Origin: Ga0077527 sp964486865
GTDB lineage: Bacteria; Pseudomonadota; Gammaproteobacteria; Burkholderiales; SG8-41
DNA length: 64,000 bases
Reading direction: 5' to 3'
Assembly: GCA_964486865.1 (NCBI GenBank)
Contig: CAZAOZ010000012.1
Coordinates: forward strand, 1-64,000
The notes under the pieces were generated by a model. The model made no database searches, was not told the DNA's origin, and was given only the letters and a program-made list of their open reading frames with translations. This document shows positions 61,281 through 64,000 of this stretch, piece by piece (the stretch's first letter is position 1; each line of letters starts with the position of its first letter). The position numbers and the translations under genes are program-made.

Positions 61281-61916
61281 ATGCCTGTCGTGAGTAGAGA
61301 CCAACTGCGCCGCGAGTATCAGGGCGAACCCCTGAACGAATCCGCTGTTGCTGCCGATCCGTTTGCCCAGTTCCAGCACTGGTTCGACGAGGCGGTGCGC
61401 GCGGAATTGCCGCAGCCCAATGCGATGACGCTGGCGACGGTGGCGGCATCCGGACAGCCCTCGGCGCGCATCGTGCTGCTCAACAGCATCGACGGCGGCT
61501 TCGTGTTCTACACCAATTACATGAGCCGCAAGGGCCGCGAACTCGCCGCCAATGCGCGCGCCGCGCTGGTGTTTTACTGGCATGAACTCGAGCGCGAAGT
61601 GCGCATCGAGGGCAGCGTGGCCAAAGTCACCGCCGCTGAATCCGACGCCTATTTCGACCTCCGTCCGCTGGGCAGCCGCCATGCGGCGATTGCCTCGCCG
61701 CAAAGCGAAACGGTCGTGAACCGCGCCGTGCTCGAACAGCGTTTTGCCGCCGCCGCGCAACTCGGCGCCCACCCGCCGCGCCCCGCGCACTGGGGCGGCT
61801 ACCGGCTGACCCCCGTTGCGGTGGAATTCTGGCAGGGCCGGCCCAACCGGCTGCATGACCGCCTGCTGTATGCGCGCGCCGGCGAACACTGGCAGTTGAG
61901 CCGGCTCGCGCCGTAA
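61281..61916 (+). CDS. pdxH: Pyridoxamine 5'-phosphate oxidase
   Basis: This 211-residue protein matches PdxH: LRREYQGEPLNES, PNAMTLATVAASGQPSARIVLL, FYTNYMSRKGRELAAN, and a C-terminal GGYRLTPVAVEFWQGRPNRLHDR with the conserved Arg and final FMN/PLP contacts. It makes the cofactor pyridoxal phosphate. It stands 55 bp after the pirin gene, possibly in the same operon. Confidence 0.96.
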   Translation: MPVVSRDQLRREYQGEPLNESAVAADPFAQFQHWFDEAVRAELPQPNAMTLATVAASGQPSARIVLLNSIDGGFVFYTNYMSRKGRELAANARAALVFYWHELEREVRIEGSVAKVTAAESDAYFDLRPLGSRHAAIASPQSETVVNRAVLEQRFAAAAQLGAHPPRPAHWGGYRLTPVAVEFWQGRPNRLHDRLLYARAGEHWQLSRLAP

Positions 61917-61924
61917 GCCCTGCC

Positions 61925-62830
61925 TTGTCCGCGCCGCTCTCCGCCCGCGCCTGGGAAACGCTGCTGGCGTGGTATTTCGTCTCGGTATGGGGCTCGGGGT
62001 TTATTGCCACCAAAATCGGCCTCGGGCAGGCTGCGCCCTTCACCTTCCTGACGCTGCGCTTCGCCTTCGGCATCCTGTGCCTGATCCCGATCGTGCTGAT
62101 CGTCAGGCCGCGCTGGCCGGCCGACCGCCGCGAGGCCGGCCACATCATCGTTGCCGGACTGCTGATGCACGCCGTGCATCTCGGCGGCAGCCACTACACG
62201 CAATATCTGGGCATGTCGGCGGGCATCACCGCGGTGCTGCTGTCGATCCAGCCACTGCTGACCGCGGTCATCGCCGGACGCTGGCTGGGCGAGCGCCTCG
62301 GCGCACGGCAATGGCTGGGCATCGCCGTCGGCCTCGCCGGCGTGACGCTGATCGTCTGGCACAAGATTGATGTGCACGAAGCCACGCTCGGCAGCCTCAT
62401 CGCCGTCACCATCTCGCTGGCCGGCGTCACCGCCGGCACGCTCTACCAGCGCACGTTCTGCCCGGCGGTGGATCTGCGCGCGGCCGCCCTGCTGCAGTTT
62501 GTCGCGACCATCGCCGTGCTGGCGCCGCTGGCATGGCTGGTCGAGGGCGCGGCAGTGCGCTGGTCATGGGCGCTCGCCGGCGCCATCGTATTCCTGGTGA
62601 TCGGCGCGTCGATACTCGCGGTCAATGCCTTCCATACGCTGATGCGCCGCGGCCAGGCGACGCGGGTCAGCAGCCTGATTTACCTGACGCCGATTTTCGC
62701 GGTGGCACTGGAACTGGCGATGTTCGGCGTGGTGCCGACGCCGCTGTCGATCGCCGGCATAGTCACCACCTGCCTCGGCGTGGCGCTGGTGTCGTGGCCG
62801 ACCGGACGCCCGCGGCCAGCGCCGCGCTGA
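61925..62830 (+). CDS. EamA-family (DMT) transporter
   Basis: This 301-residue protein starts at TTG 61925, 8 bp after pdxH; no ATG fits and no ribosome site is clear. It shows about ten hydrophobic segments in two EamA halves (WYFVSVWGSGFIATKIGLG opens the first; AVTISLAGVTAGTLYQRTF opens the second). It probably exports or imports small metabolites; the substrate is unknown. Confidence 0.9.
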   Translation: MSAPLSARAWETLLAWYFVSVWGSGFIATKIGLGQAAPFTFLTLRFAFGILCLIPIVLIVRPRWPADRREAGHIIVAGLLMHAVHLGGSHYTQYLGMSAGITAVLLSIQPLLTAVIAGRWLGERLGARQWLGIAVGLAGVTLIVWHKIDVHEATLGSLIAVTISLAGVTAGTLYQRTFCPAVDLRAAALLQFVATIAVLAPLAWLVEGAAVRWSWALAGAIVFLVIGASILAVNAFHTLMRRGQATRVSSLIYLTPIFAVALELAMFGVVPTPLSIAGIVTTCLGVALVSWPTGRPRPAPR

Positions 62831-62880
62831 GCGCCAAAACAGGCACGCCAGGGACTGTGTGCGAGGGGGAAGCGCAAAAC

Positions 62881-62908
62881 AAACGGGGCGCCGCAGCACC
62901 CCGTTTTT
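62881..62908. terminator. Bidirectional terminator
   Basis: AAACGGGG and CCCCGTTT form an 8-bp stem with a 10-nt loop, followed by TT on the plus strand and preceded by AA on the other. It lies between the convergent EamA and SWIB genes. Confidence 0.8.
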
Positions 62909-62926
62909 ACCCAATAAAACAACGGG

Positions 62927-63241
62927 TTACTTCAGGTGTTTGTTGACCAGTTTGGTCATCTCGAACATGGACACTTGCTTCTTGCCGCCGAAGACGTCTT
63001 TCAGTTTTTCGTCAGCGTTGATGTTGCGGCGGTTCTTGCTGTCCTGCAGGCCATGCTTCTTGATGTACGCCCAGATTTTCTTGGTGACTTCCGTGCGCGG
63101 CATCATGCCATTGCCGATCACCGCGCCAAGTGCTGCGCTCGGTTGCATCGGCTTCATGAATGCGGCATTGGGTTTGCGTTTCGCGCCGGCTTTCTTTTTC
63201 TTCGCGGCGGGTTTTTTGCTAGCTTTTTTCTTTGCAGCCAT
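62927..63241 (-). CDS. SWIB/MDM2-domain protein
   Basis: This 104-residue protein has a Lys/Ala-rich N-terminus (AAKKKASKKPAAKKKKAG), then a SWIB domain: MPRTEVTKKIWAYIKKHGLQD, RRNINADEKLKDVFGG and VSMFEMTKLVNKHL. Such bacterial SWIB proteins are thought to bind DNA, and the basic tail resembles histone-like proteins. It stands alone, convergent with the EamA gene. Confidence 0.92.
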   Translation of the reverse strand: MAAKKKASKKPAAKKKKAGAKRKPNAAFMKPMQPSAALGAVIGNGMMPRTEVTKKIWAYIKKHGLQDSKNRRNINADEKLKDVFGGKKQVSMFEMTKLVNKHLK

Positions 63242-63695
63242 CGATTGATCTCCCGTTCAGGTCTGTCTGGTTTGAGTCGGTTGGACTACTTTACTTCGCT
63301 CTGTTTACTTCGCTTTAACTACTCAGCTTGTCCAGCTTGGTTGCTGTGCCGTGGTGTTGCACGGTGTCAAGAGGATGCCGATGGAAAATGGCTTTGTCAA
63401 TCAATTCCAGAGTGAATTTCAGAGGGTACCGCGCGATAATCGGGCACCTCCGTACGACGCCGCAACACCAGCCAACGGCGACCGGTTTGTGTGATTGCGG
63501 CCGTGGCCGCACAATAGCGGCTTCCCGGCGCGGGTCCCCGCGGTTCACCGGCAGCACAAGAGCAGAAGCAAATCAATGACCTACTGGAGGAACTTGAATT
63601 GTGAGTCTGCATCAACGGCAATCCCGGCGTCCGCATCCGCACGTCGCCGGACAGTGACAATGCGCGGCAATTTCCCCCGCTAGAGCGCCCGCCTC
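63242..63695. other. Intergenic stretch, no convincing gene
   Basis: About 450 bp between the SWIB and DUF72 genes. TTTACTTCGCT occurs twice near 63290-63315. Open frames here lack ribosome sites and known similarity, and I see no RNA gene. Confidence 0.5.
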
Positions 63696-64000
63696 ATGTC
63701 CAGGCAGATGTCCTTGTTCGAGGGCGAAACGCGGGGCGGTCCCACTCACCGCGCGGTGGAAATCGCCCCCGCAGCCGTCACCTCCGAGGTGCGCGAACTG
63801 GCGCGCCAGCTGCCGGACGGCGTGCGGCTGGGCACCTCGTCCTGGCATTTTCCCGGCTGGCGCGGCATGGTCTGGGCAGACACCGTGCCTCCGGGCGACC
63901 TGTCGCGCCATGGTCTCGCCGCCTACGCGCAACACCCGCTGTTCAACACCGTCGGCGTGGATCGCTCATTTTATGCGCCGCTGTCGGCATGGCAATACGA
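63696..64000 (+). CDS. DUF72 family protein (3' end outside window)
   Basis: The ATG at 63696 begins MSRQMSLFEGETRGG and continues with RLGTSSWHFPGWRGMVW and FNTVGVDRSFYAPLSAW, the start of a DUF72 (TIM-barrel) protein. About 101 residues are in the window; the family is usually 240-300 residues. Function unknown. Confidence 0.85.
   Translation, partial: MSRQMSLFEGETRGGPTHRAVEIAPAAVTSEVRELARQLPDGVRLGTSSWHFPGWRGMVWADTVPPGDLSRHGLAAYAQHPLFNTVGVDRSFYAPLSAWQY

Noticed and set aside
1..64000. Local selA, selB, selD or tRNA-Sec genes
   Set aside because: None recognised in the window; they are expected elsewhere in the genome.
1..64000. CRISPR arrays, rRNA, tRNA and insertion sequences
   Set aside because: No regularly spaced repeats, cloverleaf sequences or transposase genes were seen.

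Overview
The window is GC-rich, densely coding DNA that looks like a betaproteobacterium, probably a Burkholderiales relative. The main reason is the large number of Bug/TctC-type periplasmic receptors: twelve genes, one cut by the window edge, plus one remnant in 64 kb. No TctA/TctB membrane subunit is seen. The tandem double-length UvrA and the DUF349, pirin and PdxH genes fit the same origin. No tRNA, rRNA, CRISPR array or transposase was seen.

The most notable content is a set of three selenoprotein genes that a standard caller would split or truncate at an in-frame TGA. (1) At 991-2721 (minus), a 576-residue protein has a UGSC-family domain with Sec98 in a U-G-S-C motif, fused to a second uncharacterised domain. 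(2) At 20577-21101 (minus), a stand-alone UGSC selenoprotein has Sec94. The gene just upstream (21122-22165) is a separate version of the second domain of (1). (3) At 22722-23276 (minus), a carboxymuconolactone decarboxylase/AhpD-like protein has a CxxU redox motif (Sec84). Genes (2) and (3), the partner gene and a CinA-like amidohydrolase form one tight operon. Each TGA is followed at bacterial-SECIS distance by a hairpin. The one in (3) has the same GGUCU apical loop as E. coli fdhF.

Layout. 0-5 kb: Bug receptor, UGSC fusion selenoprotein, a secreted hypothetical protein, DinB. 5-14.4 kb: a solute-binding-like protein, an AraC regulator, and a sulfur-carrier cluster (frameshifted OsmC, Bug, cupin, Bug, double rhodanese, OsmC, GcvH). 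This is followed by a scar of duplicated rhodanese and Bug 3' ends and two more Bug genes. 14.5-20.4 kb: TauD-type dioxygenase, semialdehyde dehydrogenase, RraA-like protein, Bug, amidohydrolase. 20.5-23.3 kb: selenoprotein operon. 23.3-30 kb: Bug genes with RidA, a triple-Rid protein and an M20 peptidase. 30-37.5 kb: accessory islands, with HigBA between two copies of an FAH-hydrolase gene tail, a mobile-mystery A/B (Fic) pair, a DUF349 protein and a BglII-like restriction-modification pair. 37.6-45.7 kb: Bug, uronate-dehydrogenase-like protein, HlyIII, rhodanese, an HTH/antitoxin pair, a REC-PAS-GGDEF diguanylate cyclase, a Tle1/DUF2235-like hydrolase and a methyltransferase. 45.8-53.4 kb: two sulfatases around a Bug gene, MmgE/PrpD, Bug, zinc alcohol dehydrogenase. 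53.5-64 kb: carbamate kinase, tandem UvrA, pirin, PdxH, EamA transporter, SWIB protein, and a DUF72 protein cut by the window end.

The recurring pattern is one orphan periplasmic receptor next to one or a few catabolic or redox enzymes (dioxygenase, RraA, amidohydrolase, RidA, M20, sulfatase). This suggests scavenging of many carboxylated or xenobiotic compounds. The selenoproteins, OsmC, rhodanese and GcvH genes add an unusual sulfur/selenium redox layer.
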